A DNA stretch of 64,000 bases from Nyssa sinensis. Taxonomy: Eukaryota; Streptophyta; Magnoliopsida; Cornales; Nyssaceae. The notes beneath the pieces were generated by a model. That model was not told where the DNA came from. It searched no databases and saw nothing but the letters and a program-made list of their open reading frames with translations. This document shows positions 25,618-37,095 of this stretch, piece by piece; the first letter of the stretch is position 1; every line of letters starts with the position of its first letter. The stretch lies in contig CM018046.1 of NCBI GenBank assembly GCA_008638375.1, positions 45,853,206-45,917,205 on the forward strand, read 5' to 3'. Both the position numbers and the translations under genes were made by a program.

Positions 25618-26345
25618 GCAATTTTTTTATATTCTTCTAATTAAGTATATCCTTAGACTAATGACCAAAGTTTTGAAAATTCTTGAGCATCCCTCAACAT
25701 TGCACGTACTATCCTAAATGATAATATACACTCACCCTTAGGAAGAGTTATATACACTAACCTAAAAACTTGAAAATACTTTTTTTTTTTTTTTTATAAA
25801 TTTATAATAACCTTAAACTTAAACCCTAATTAAAGTCTTGCTAATTTTCCTTTTTCCCTACAAATTAGTTATTTTTTTACTTCTACATTTTACCTAAATT
25901 ACCTTTAATGTATCATTTAATTGCAGTACAAAATTATTTACTTTCTTTCAACTACTTATGAACAGAAATATTCAATTTTACAAAAAATATGGTTAAGGAC
26001 AAAGTTGGTGTATAAGATGAAGACACTATTACAGTGGTTTGATAATGAATGCTCATCATCTGTTGAAACTGCTTAACTTCCCTAATTAATCACAAAACAA
26101 AAGTGAAGGGAGTTACATTGTATTAATTATGCCCTAACAAACGCCTTAAAAAACTTAATTACAAACAAATAATAATAATAACAAATTTAAAACCCCGGAA
26201 ATAAAGTCAAAGTGTCAAACAATTAGCCTTAAAATATAAATCCCAGGTAATGCTAAAAACAAATTATTTTTTTTATTTTTTATTTTTGAATTTTGGGGGT
26301 AAAACAGAGTAATTGTTTATTATTATTTTGATGGAATTTTAAACC

Positions 26346-26401
26346 AATAAAAATAAAAATAAAAATAAAAATAAAAATAAAAATAAAAATAAAAATAAAA
26401 T
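26346..26401. repeat. (AAAAT)n pentanucleotide array
   Basis: About eleven perfect units, a typical A-rich minisatellite. It may derive from the A-rich tail of a retroelement. Confidence 0.85.
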
Positions 26402-27013
26402 GTTATTTCTTAAATTTGCAAGACATGATGAAAAGGGTATATAGATAATGGTATAGTTCTTCCACAAGAAGTTGACATACTGTAACTAAGATCATTTAAT
26501 GAAGCCTTTTTGGAGTTTCAAGTTGAGTGAAAAATATTAGATGACATTTGTGCATACCAATCACAAATCCATGCAGTATGCCTATATATATATATTATTA
26601 CACAAGTAAACCTATAATTATTAGAGAGAGTATCAAATTTCTCCAATCCAGCACCTCTTCATTTCAATATTTAAAATGAAGATAACGAGGTTCATTTGTG
26701 ATACAAAGTGGACCTCGCTTAACAATGGATCCTATTACATGTAGGTCTCACTTTGTAGCACAAGTTGACTTCTCCATTTTAATTTGATATAGAAAGAAAA
26801 TATTTGACATTTTTTTTAACCAAAAAAAAAAGGTTTAGTATTAAAGTATCATGAAAAAATTTTATGTTGACACAAATTAATTTTAAACACGTGACTTGAA
26901 TGATATCATTATAAAGCTTAATTTTAAAATATATATATTATATGTCAGAACTTAAATTGTATTAACAATGAACCATTTGTAATTTCTCCCAACAAAGACA
27001 ATCTTACATGTTA

Positions 27014-27265
27014 CTCCCTCTGTCCCAAAATGAAAGTCTCATTTGAAAATTCTAACTTTTTAAGAAATATTATTTTATTATTTTGAAATAATTAAAAATT
27101 TTTCATATTGCCCTCATTTAATTGTAAATCATGTTCACATTAGGTGTAATAAAGGGTAATTTTAGAATATTTATATGTTAAAAGTACGTTGACTTTTTAA
27201 ATGAGACTCTTAAAATGAGACTAGTCCAAATAGAATAAAAGACTCTTAAAATGAGACGGATGGAA
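27014..27265. mobile_element. Stowaway/Mariner-like MITE upstream of PDF1
   Basis: After a TA dinucleotide, the left end reads CTCCCTCTGTCCCAAAATG. The right end reads AAAATGAGACGGATGGAAT and is followed by TA. Both ends fit the CTCCCTCCGTCCCA terminal repeat known for plant Tc1/Mariner MITEs, the right one being diverged. The elements carry inner inverted segments (GTCTCATTT/AAATGAGAC). It is 252 bp, non-coding and about 630 bp upstream of the PDF1 start. Confidence 0.65.
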
Positions 27266-27717
27266 TATTTTATGACTGTACGAAAAAAAAGTCTAGTAAT
27301 AAAATATCATAAATTTTTTTTATATTCATATAAATTAATTGTAAACATATAATATAAATGATGTCATCATAATATTTTAATTTAAAATATATCTTATATG
27401 CAGAATTTGAATTGTATTAACACTAAATTTTTCCTACTACTGGATTATACGAGTTAATGTTTCAACTTAGCGTAGCATGCTTAGATTGAATTTTTAAAAA
27501 GCAAGATAGTGTTGGACAAGTTTACTTGAGAGTGGAAGGGCTATTTTTGTGTTATGCATGTCCCACTTTTTATACCGACTATTTTTATTCAGAGGGCTTC
27601 ATGTACGGGTGTACCCCATATCTGTGAAAGAGGTGGAAGAAAGTTGCATGTTCACACTATTGTGACAGTATATAATATAATATGTATAGATATAGATATA
27701 AACTACTCTCCCTACTT

Positions 27718-27725
27718 TAAATGCT
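27718..27725 (+). promoter_or_regulatory. Near-match to L1 box (TAAATGCT)
   Basis: The L1 box, TAAATG(C/T)A, drives protodermal expression of PDF1 in Arabidopsis through ATML1/PDF2 homeodomain proteins. Here TAAATGCT, seven of eight bases, lies 167 bp upstream of the PDF1 ATG. A TATTTATATT TATA-like sequence follows at about 27791. A single mismatched octamer could be chance, so function is inferred from the gene next to it. Confidence 0.35.
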
Positions 27726-27891
27726 CCTGCAAAACATCAACTAACCACATACTCGTTCACCTACTTATATTTACTTCCACCTCTGTCCATTATTTATATT
27801 CACCGCTCCTTCCTCTCTGAAGCACTACCATCTCCATCTCAATCCTCTTTCGATCTTCCTTTCTTGTTGCTATCTTGATAGCAGAGAGAAA

Positions 27892-28226
27892 ATGGTGAGG
27901 GAGAATAGCAAACAGGCTTCTCTGCACGTATGGACTTTGGTTGCTGGGCTGCTTTGTCAAAACTTGGTTATTCCTGTCGTGTCTACCACTACTGTTGAAG
28001 ATCAAAAGAACTTCTATTTCCCTCCAACCCCCGGAACTCCATGCTCTCCAGACCCTGTAACTCCATCCACACCCACAGGTCTCTCTCTCTCTCTACATGT
28101 TGGTGCTTGCTAATGTTAAGAGTTACTGTCTCTAGTTCTTGCAGTTTTGGAGTTTCAGACGTCCATGCATCAATTATTTGAACTCTTTTATTGCCTTTTA
28201 GATTAAAATGTACCACTACTACTACT

Positions 28227-28258
<32 letters not shown>

Positions 28259-29169
28259 CTATATATATATATATATAGTGGTTATGCTCAAACACATATA
28301 TACCATCAAGAGAAAGCAAGTCATCCACTTATATACTTTGTTTTACCTCTTACAGGTTCACATAAGAGTCCACCGCACGGAGACCCACCCCCGTCACACG
28401 GAGGAGGCGGCTATGGAAGCCCACCAGCCCCGTCACACGGAGGAGGTAGCCATGGCGGCACACCACCGTGTCACTGTGGAACTAGAACTCCACCAAGTGG
28501 AGGACATCACGACCCTGCTCCTACCCCTCCTACGGGTGGTGGTGGTGGTGGATACTACAACCCTCCGAGTGGCGGCACTACCCCTTCAACACCATCTGTC
28601 CGTCACCCCACCCCCCACTCCATTTTTGGATCCAGGCACCCCTACCACTCCCGGTATCTCAATACCCGCACCTCCATTTGACCCGAATTCACCACCCTTC
28701 ACTGGTACATGCAAGTAAGTACACTAGCACAGCTTCCATAAGTGTATGTGTATATATATAGTACAAATGTAATGTTTCATATATCTATTATATAGTGTAA
28801 CAATACTAAAATTTCTCACGTACTGTTGAAACTTACAGTTTTTGGAGCAGTCACCCAGGATTGATATGGGGTCTGTTGGGGTATTGGGGGACTATGGGCG
28901 GGGTATTCGGCGTGCCCAGCATTCCAGGGTTCGGATCAAATATGAGCTTGCAGGAAGCACTTTCAAACACTCATGCTAATGGGTTCGGAGCACTCTACCG
29001 TGAAGGAACAGCTTCCTTGCTCAACTCCATGGCCAATAGGAAGTTCCCTTTCACAACCAAGGAAGTCAGAGATAGTTTCGTCAGAGCAACAACCACAAGC
29101 AAGGCAGCAGCAGCTCAGGCTCATCTCTTCAAGCTGGCAAACGAGGGTCGACTCAAGCCAAGAGCCTGA
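27892..29169 (+). CDS. PDF1: Protodermal factor 1, proline-rich epidermal wall protein (frame broken in exon 2)
   Basis: Three exons: 27892-28078, 28356-28714 and 28839-29169, all with GT..AG introns. The product is a secreted protein of the shoot and organ epidermis (L1 layer). Exon 1 begins MVRENSKQASLHVWTLVAGL (signal peptide) and ends in Pro/Thr-rich sequence. Exon 2 encodes the SPPHGDPPPSHGGGGYGSP-type Pro/Gly/His repeat. Exon 3 encodes the conserved Cys-free tail, including HPGLIWGLLGYWGT, MSLQEALSNTHANGF and ANEGRLKPR. The exon 1 frame continues to TPSV at about 28600, after which the family sequence (VTPPPTPF, DPGTPTTPGIS, PFTGTC) is one base downstream. One extra base at 28600-28601 (GTC C GTC) therefore breaks the frame; read straight, the protein stops at 28681. 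Without it the protein is 291 residues, close to the family length. Splice phases agree only with the corrected frame. Confidence 0.88.
28228..28278. repeat. (CA)n(TA)n microsatellite in PDF1 intron 1
   Basis: A CA repeat followed directly by a TA repeat within the first PDF1 intron. It is likely polymorphic between individuals. Confidence 0.85.
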
Positions 29170-32100
29170 AAATGCAAGGATCACTCAAACTAGCTACTTA
29201 TTTTCAGCTTGGTTTCCATTGCAATTTCCTAGGTGGTGTGTGCTATTTTGAAAGACATTTTATGCTTTCTTTTTTTGATTAGTGGGATTTTATGCTTTTC
29301 TTAGTTGCCAATGATATGTTACAATATATTGAGATGGATACCGGCTTTATGTTTTCTCAATTATAAATAAGATTAATGGGTTTTGTTTCACTTACATATA
29401 TTCATGCACATAGGACCAAAATGAAGTAAGAATAAATATTTAGCAGCCATTTAATGTTAAGAGAGGAAATAATTGCACGCCTATATATAGGGTCCAAGTA
29501 AAGATCAGAAGAGGCATTAATTCCTGAGTGGGGGAATTGATCACGTGATAACGCGTCGTTTTAATAATTTTATACTTATGTGTGCTATGCTATGCTCGTT
29601 AAAATAAGTGATTCATGTTATTATTAAGAAAACATACTTTCACATTAATATGCTAGTCTCATTCAATTCAAAAAATTACTTGGATATCTTTTAGTTAGAG
29701 AGTTTAATTAGTGAGACATTGTTAAATTTGCTTTGAGTAATGTTTGATGACACATGTGATTATGCACATATGGTGCAGTATACTCACATGAATGTTAAAT
29801 TTTATATTCATGTGAGTATTTGTACACAATTATATATGTCATGAAACATTACTTATTTATTTTGAAATACCTGGTCAGTTTTGTAATAACAAACATGTCT
29901 ATTAATATATTAAAAGAAAATGTTATATTTTTTTTGGATAATCTGACATAATAGTATTAATAATGTATTAAATTTTATAATTAATGTATTATAACAAGAC
30001 TCAGTCTTGTCACTACCACATTCTCCAAACGATTACTGAGTATCAAAATTTATCAAGAGCTTTAAAACAGAAACAAATAAGAGATGTTGTGTGCAGAAGC
30101 ATGACATGGCGGTGAGGAGTGGTACATGAAAGTAATATGAAATGTGCCCAATGCCAATACAACAGTAGCAATGGAAGTCAAAACTCAGTATCCTACTTTT
30201 GCTCACAACCTAGCGATGCCCATGCCGTGCGTCACCTGCCCAACTTTATTAATGACGGCCCGCTATCAAGCTAAATGCGTAAGATGAATGAATGACCAGT
30301 TGATGTACATTATGAATAAGTACATTCATTGACAAAACTGATAAATGTACGTTATGATCAAAAGTCGATTCAAAAATTGATATAATTAAAAAAATAGTCC
30401 AACCCATAGAATTGAAACACGTGGATTTCAATCTGTCAATGTATACCCTTGCACATCTAGATGGAGAATTTAAGTTATTGCATTTTATTTTAATTTATTA
30501 TTATTTTTTTAAGGGCTGATCACCGGTAAATCAAGGTAGCCGAGTTTTGTTATTTACGCAATTTAAATTTGAACTTCTTATCGCTTATTTTATATTCATG
30601 GATTCTAACATGAAAATTAGCACTTTAAATTTATGTTATCATATGTTATTGTAGAATCTAAAAATTGTTCTGATATTAAATATATGATCTAAAAAATTAT
30701 TCTGATATTAAATGTTGAACCAAAAGAATAAGAGAATAAGTAAAACGGACAAACTAATATTTTATTGAAGACAACCAAAGTATCACAATAATATTTTATT
30801 AGAAAATCAAACAAACTCCCTCTTAGAAATATTTCTGGCAGAACCTCACGGCCATACAACACTCTCACGGCTCACTCTCTATTTGGCCAGTCGGGGTCAC
30901 AATATTTTTGAAAGCCACTACTCTTTATTTTTGTGGCTTACAACTCTATGTGACAGAGACACAAATATATAACATTGACTATAAGTCCTATATTGATTAA
31001 GACATCTAATCTCATACAAATTAGTATATCTTATTTAACTATAATAAAAAACTAACTTTCATTAGAATATTAGTCCAACTACAATTAAGATTATCTAAAA
31101 AGATTCTAAATATTATTAAGATTCAGTAAATCAAATTAAAAAACTAGCTTGATTTAATTGCCCAACAATTACTTTTGTGATTCACATCATAGAAAATTCT
31201 ATTAAGAATGAAAACCGACCCATTATATAAAAGATTAAGATATGCATAAAAAAAATGACTTTCATTCATTGGCTCTAATCCATATGCAAATTCATGTTTG
31301 TCTTGATTTGATTGTTAGATCAAGGCCTTTATGGTCTTTTTTTAAAATTTTTTTTGTTCCGTTTGATTTTGTAGAAATTTCAAAAATTGTTCTCTAATGT
31401 TCATCGGATTAAGTCAATTTTTAGTAACAACAGTGATGAAAAAACAACATAATAACCATTGCTTTTAGGTCACAAAATTGCATAGAAGATCCGGTTTAGG
31501 GATACACTTCTTGTGAGTTCAACATGCTTCACTCTCTTGTGGACATTTTTTTTTTTTTTGTTTTTTCTACAACAAATTCGGGCCCCTAGAACAGAACCTA
31601 TTGTACTAAACATGAAGAGATTTTCTCTCTCTTTTTTTTCTTTCCCTTTCTGCTTGGGGAAGAGAGGGAGGGGGGGTTTCAGCCATATTTGCCACTTTAT
31701 TTTTTTTAATCTATTAAAACCCCATGTATTTCAATGGTTTAATCACAAAAATGAAAGCAAATGGACACAAAGTCATTATGTCTCCTGCTGCTCAATTCTT
31801 AGTTTAACCCATGAGATTAAATACCACAAGGAATTCTCCTAAGTGATCCTTAAATAAAATAGTCCCCAAAGCCAATAAAGAAATGGGTGCAAAATAAGTA
31901 AATAAAGTTTGCAATTTACTTCAAAGCCAGCCATTCTATCATTGAAAAAAGAAGATCGAGATCACCATTTTATGTCATATTTTGCAGATCAAGTTTCTGA
32001 TATTTCAATTCAATTCGATGAATGTAAACATCAGATTGCATACACACAAATGAAGGGTTTAAATAATTATCAATTTAACCTCATTTTGTTGTAAACTTAT

Positions 32101-33906
32101 TCTATCAAATATTGTTCAAAGTCTTAGCTGACAATATTTCGCCGCTGCAAGAGTTGAGCAGAGCTTGTAGTGCATTGTTTGTGATACAAAAGTGTTCAAA
32201 CAAACAATAAATTGATTTCAAATAAGAAAAATAAACAAAACGCACGTAGAAACACAAGATTTACATAATTTGGCTAGATCAATCCACTATGTATTAAAAA
32301 TATTATAAGAGCAAGAAACTCCAAAAACTCCAAAAAGAAAAAGAAAAAGACCCTTTAATCCCAATAACGGCTATGTTTTCATATATTCAAATCCTAAAAG
32401 ATAATATCTTTATATAAGTAAGTTACAACACTAAAAAACAAAACAAGCCCAAAACACAAAGTGGGTCAAAAAATTTTTTCAGGTTCCAAACGGGTCATAA
32501 GAATTTGGGACAACCACCCAACATTATTGTTGTGTCTTGCCTTGCAGCTAGCTTCCTTTCCAGTAAACCTAATTATAAACCTATTTTTTTGAATAGTAAT
32601 GTAGTTAAATCATGGGGAAGCAGAACTATCTGTAAGCCTCTCATACAATAGGAGATACAAACCCTATAATCAACGAATCACACCACAGATCAATGAGTGC
32701 ATTAGCAGCATGCCTCTCCTGGCTGCTCAACATCCCTTTGACTGATAAATTTCCAATATCTCCTATTAAGTCTGATATAGTTTGGGTGCCGACGCCAAGA
32801 TAGATGCAAGTCAATAGGGATAGAGTAGTTCAATAACTTCAATTCATGGTAGAAAGAGGGAAACTGATATATTCTCTCTCTCTCTCTCTCTGTGTCACAC
32901 ACACACACACATATAGTATAGGCTCTTTTTCTTAAATTGCTACTTTATAGAGATGTCAGATGTTATAGAATCAATAGGAAGTCACTGGTCCAGAGAGTGG
33001 ACCGATAATAAATAACAATACCTGCTTTCTGAAGCTTTTAAAATAACTGGTCTTCTCTTAGTATGCAGGAAGAGAGTTATAAGGCTTTTCTTGATTAATG
33101 TATTGGCACTTGCAACATACATTAGTTTATAAATTAGCTAGATTGACTCGTTACATCACAAACAACAGAAACATCAACTAGTAAAATGGAACCTATAATC
33201 ATTTCATGTTTCTTTAGAAAATTTAAATCCACTGTGAATAGATGATTTATAATTTAGAAAACTATTAATTCATCATTTTCTATTACATTTTCTCAGCAAT
33301 GTTTGATATTTCCTACCCAAAAAAGCCAAGAGTAACTTGATTCACTTGCTTATCTTTCAGAAGCCATATTCAATACAATAAACAAGATAATCCCCCTTCA
33401 TCCTCTTGAAGAGTCCATAGATAATCTCTTAGAAAATTAGCTAACCAACTGATAATTTTACGCCATTAATAGGATAATCAACTCAACTGATCAAAAATAG
33501 TTATATATGTATACAGAACTATAACTAAACTATTTTATCATGGTTAGCAGATAGCTAATGAAATCAAGGTAAATTGTTAACTAGAGAAATATATAGATAA
33601 GTAAATAAAGTATTTCTCAAACCAAAATAACCATGCTAAGATCTTCGCGCAGCAACAAAACCAACTTTGTAACTTTGTATTCCCTTTAATGGTGAATTGA
33701 ACAAAATCTGGAATTTTGCACTAAACATATATTTAGCTTCAAAGAAAACTATATTTACCAGACACCTGAGAACACTTTTGGCTAGTGAGTTTCACTCAAC
33801 TGTACCCAGTTTGAGTTGGATTTGGCAACAATTGTAAAATGCTCAATATGCTGTCATGATGCATCTCTAAGGCTGAAATAGTGAGAATGTAACATATTGA
33901 TGTTGA
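29170..33906. other. Intergenic spacer between PDF1 and the hydrolase gene
   Basis: No protein recognised. A foldback element sits at 29736-29853. Around 32210-32520 the segment GAAACACAAGATTTACATAA.TTGG followed by TAGATCAATCCACTATG resembles a motif often seen in Copia LTRs, but no partner LTR or pol sequence was found. A (TC)n(AC)n tract lies at 32870-32912. The rest is AT-rich without recognisable features. Confidence 0.45.
29736..29853. mobile_element. 118 bp foldback MITE
   Basis: Starts AGTAATGTTTGATGACA and ends TGTCATGAAACATTACT, which are inverted repeats of each other. An inner perfect stem ATACTCACATGAAT/ATTCATGTGAGTAT flanks a short AT loop, so the whole element can fold into one hairpin. 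No clear target duplication was found. It is 570 bp past the PDF1 stop. Confidence 0.65.
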
Positions 33907-34955
33907 TCAGCTCATATGAGATTCAAACCAGTTAAATATATGCTCAGACTGCAGGCTAGTCATTTCATGGTATGCAAAGGCAAGATTCAGTTCCTCCTGA
34001 ATGTGATGGACTAAATACTCATCAGGCAAAAGAAGCTTTCTCTCCTTGAGAGCTGCTTTCCATCGTAAAGAACGCCCATCATTCCTCATATAACCATTCT
34101 TGTCAACAAAGCCATTGTCCCGGAATAGAGCAAACAACTTCACTGAAATAGTCTGATCAAGACCTGGGATCCTGTCAGCTAAAAAACTTGGTGACAAGGG
34201 GAATTCCATGCACTTAATTTCTGCAACATCAATGCCTTTCTCCCTCAGAACTTCCAGATTTTCATTTATCCTCTTATTCCTAACTTTGTCTTTCGGGCAT
34301 GTGAACAAATAGGGTAGGTGGGTAGTTCTTTGTAATATCTATTTGATCAAACATGCCTTCTGCAATCATAATTGTAATACTACTAAATCTCAGATCAGTG
34401 GCAAGCACAGAAACAAAGTACCCACCTGAGGAAGCCCCCAAAGCCACAAGAGGAAGCTTTTCAAGCTTGTATTTCTCAAGCCACCAGTTGATAATTCCTT
34501 TAACAATCAACCTTTCCTCCCTAAATGACCAACATCTCCCTGCACTTGATATGGTAAGGACTGCAAAGTTCCGAGCAAGAGCATGAAGGACAATTAGCCT
34601 TTCTTCAGGTAAACCAACACAATTCAGGCACCTAGGAGATCTATCCCAAAAGTTAACAGCTCTGCCATTACACCCATGAGCTAACAAGAGAACAGCCTTT
34701 GGTGAATCGGGTATTTGCCATATCACATCAGTGCCATTCCTGAACTCCATAGTAGGGTTAAATTGAGCCAAAGATTCAAAGCTAATTCCATTTTCGCTTA
34801 ACAAGTCCAATTGATGAATTGGGCTTCTTTCCACTATTGTGAAACAACAGTATTAAAGTTACAAGGATTAGAGTCAGAAATGTAATCAAAATGGGTATCT
34901 GAAGGTTCTGACTACCATTCCATGGTTTCGATGATTTGTTCCCCCGCCTAAACAT
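33907..34955 (-). CDS. Membrane-anchored alpha/beta-hydrolase family protein (two frame breaks)
   Basis: Read on minus from ATG at 34955 (MFRRGNKSS) as one coding exon of about 348 residues. Residues ~18-39 (IPILITFLTLILVTLILLF) form one membrane anchor. The luminal or cytosolic domain shows AVLLLAHGCNG (oxyanion strand and HG), LVALGASSGGYFVSVLA (GxSxG nucleophile elbow) and PPTLFVHMP, then a helical C-terminus ending IFNWFESHMS. Two single extra bases break the frame. One is at 34835, between FHN and VERSPIHQL. The other is within 34294-34297, between FVHMP and KDKVRNKRI. Without them the frame is open throughout. A 5'UTR intron precedes the ATG. The substrate is unknown; it resembles plant proteins annotated only as alpha/beta-hydrolases. 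Real gene loss or assembly error are both possible, and I favour error because the rest is well kept. Confidence 0.72.
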
Positions 34956-34957
34956 TA

Positions 34958-35397
34958 CTGAAAAAACAATATAACAGAGAGTATTTTTCAATTGGCTTTG
35001 CAATGATTTTAACAAAGTAGAGATACTATATGAAATGCAGTTGTAAAATTTTCAATGAGTTCAAATGTAGATGCTGCAGGTTTTAGGTCGAAGCAATCAT
35101 AATTTCTATCAAGCAGTTCATGGGCATGGAAGCATCTGAATCAGTTGAGTTTACCCGGCTCAAATTTGTGCAACTGTATTAGCCAAGCAAAGTCTAGTTA
35201 TGGAAGGAAATCAAAATCATTCCATCAAAAATGATCATTGCAGGTTATAATAGAAGAATGTATTAACTAACTATCTACTTGGAAGTGCTGCTATTAGTTA
35301 TACACACATATAGAATATATATGTATTTCAAATTTCAGAATCTGAAGAACAAATCTAAGTTCTTGAATTGAGAGATACGAATGGAACAACAGAGTAC
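34958..35397 (-). other. 5'UTR intron of the alpha/beta-hydrolase gene
   Basis: On minus, CTTCAG|GTACTC at 35398/35397 is a donor and TTGTTTTTTCAG|TA at 34958/34957 is a strong acceptor two bases before the ATG. This implies a leader exon of roughly 35398-35480. Inferred from splice signals only. Confidence 0.55.
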
Positions 35398-36462
35398 CTG
35401 AAGCGAATGATCAGAGAGAGACTTGAGGAAAAGAAACCCCTAGATCCAGATCAAATAGTATTGGATTTTATTTTCGGTTATTAAGGCTGAGAGTCGCGGT
35501 TGTCATTTGCAGAGGATTACGTAGATGTCACGCGCTGTGATGTGACTATGGTTTTAGAAGTGCAAAGTGCATACAGGTTAGCTAAGTCAAATTTAAAAAA
35601 AAAAAACTATTCAAATTTAAATTCAACAAATAATTCAAGTTGATTTTAAATGAATTTTTAATTAAATTTATCGTGTGTTGAGTTAAAAAAAGTTAGTTTA
35701 TTTTTTATAAGTATTAAATTTTCTTTTTGAATGATCGGGGGGAGTATTTTGGACTAATACTTTTTTTTGAATGACCGATTTATTAATATCTTAGACCAAT
35801 TTATACATATTAGATTAAGTCTTTTTTTCGTAATTTTTTTTTTAAATTTTTATTATTAACAATTGACGTAAAAGAGACTCGAATTTGAAACACTTAAATT
35901 TTATCCTAAACCGTTCAATCATACTCCTAAATGGTAGACTTAGCGAGTTGGATTTGAACTGAATTTAATTAATTTATTGGTTTCAAAATATATTTAAATT
36001 TGGATGATTAATCTTGTAAGCAACTTTTGAAAGAGCTTCGTATTGAACCGAGTAAGAATACTGTAGCCCGTTGGCAAGAGTGTAATTTGGGCCGGGAAAG
36101 ATGGCTTAAGCTAGACGCAAGATAAACTCTAGCGCTCATGACCGACCTCGGCCCGATTTTGGGTCCCCAGCTCCGCTCAATTTTTGATCACAATATAGGC
36201 CTGGGCTCAGCCCAATTTCCTGGATACGCCTTGGGCCAAGTTTTGTCCAGCCGGAACCAAATAATTTGTTAATAGTTCTTCTAAAATGTATGAATGATAA
36301 GATGGTAACTCACTTTGTCTGACCTAGGATCCAACACATCTTGTATACATTATTAAAGCCTAAACATTATTACAGTAATGACTTGTTGATAAAGAATATA
36401 ATTGTTGGCAATTGTTGTTGGAAACTCTAATTATATGTGTGTAAGATATTCTTATCTGTGTG

Positions 36463-36493
<31 letters not shown>

Positions 36494-36501
36494 TTACATA
36501 T

Positions 36502-36584
36502 ATATACACACACATAGACATACATACATTCACACATATATTATTGGCATCCCTGTTATCTTTCTCCTCATTTTATCTATCTAT

Positions 36585-36615
<31 letters not shown>

Positions 36616-36692
36616 CACACACATAGACATACATACATTCACACATATATTATTGGCATCCCTGTTATCTTTCTCCTTATTTTATCTATCTA
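36502..36692. repeat. Tandem duplication, 109 bp period, with microsatellites
   Basis: The segment from ATATACACACACATAGACAT to TTTTATCTATCTA (82 bp) occurs at 36502-36583 and again at 36611-36692 with one difference (CTCATT/TTATT region). The copies are joined by an (AC)n(AT)n tract. Confidence 0.85.
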
Positions 36693-36911
36693 CTTCAACT
36701 CCATAATTTAGATAAACGAAGTTAGACAGCATTGTAAGGAAAAATAAACTCACAAATCTAGAAAAACAAAGTAGTGAGATGAGAGATGAAGAGGGACAGA
36801 AAGGCCCTTTTCTGTCACGCGAGTAGGGCATTTCTTATCTCATAGATAAAATGGTAGATTGTGCAATGCGCATCTCTGCTATTGGGACTGAGAGTCTAAT
36901 GTTATCTGTGT

Positions 36912-37095
36912 TTGGCATACTTCATGTAACAGAACTTGTGTTGCAATCGTGTCTAACTCCGTGAGTGTTTGTAATTATTCAAGTCTTACAGTTGAGTCTA
37001 ATTTATGTGTGTTGGCATATTTCATGTGACAAAACTTGTGTTGTAATCGGGTCTAACTCCCTGAGTGTTTGTAATTATTCGAGTCTTATAGTTGA
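36912..37095. repeat. Tandem duplication, 100 bp period
   Basis: TTGGCATACTTCATGTAACA...GTCTTACAGTTGA (36912-36995) recurs at 37012-37095 with a handful of substitutions. It is noncoding. Confidence 0.8.

Larger units (their letters stand above)
19232..27011. other. Gene-poor spacer between PGPP1 and PDF1
   Basis: About 7.8 kb begins with the PGPP1 3'UTR. No reading frame gives a recognisable protein; the open frames at 20984-21323 and 21518-21793 show no family motifs. It holds a MULE-like MITE (19954-20124), a SINE-like head (22067-22130), a 24-base poly-C tract, a dispersed AT-rich repeat (24056-24545), many (AT)n and (CA)n tracts and an (AAAAT)n array. From about 23.4 to 27.0 kb the sequence is extremely AT-rich. 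Confidence 0.5.

Noticed and set aside
28191..28718. A long open frame rich in histidine overlapping PDF1 exon 2
   Set aside because: It is the shifted frame of PDF1; only its last part, after 28602, is the genuine PDF1 reading.
36402..36711. Thr/His/Tyr-repeat open frames
   Set aside because: Translations of (AC)n and (AT)n microsatellites.
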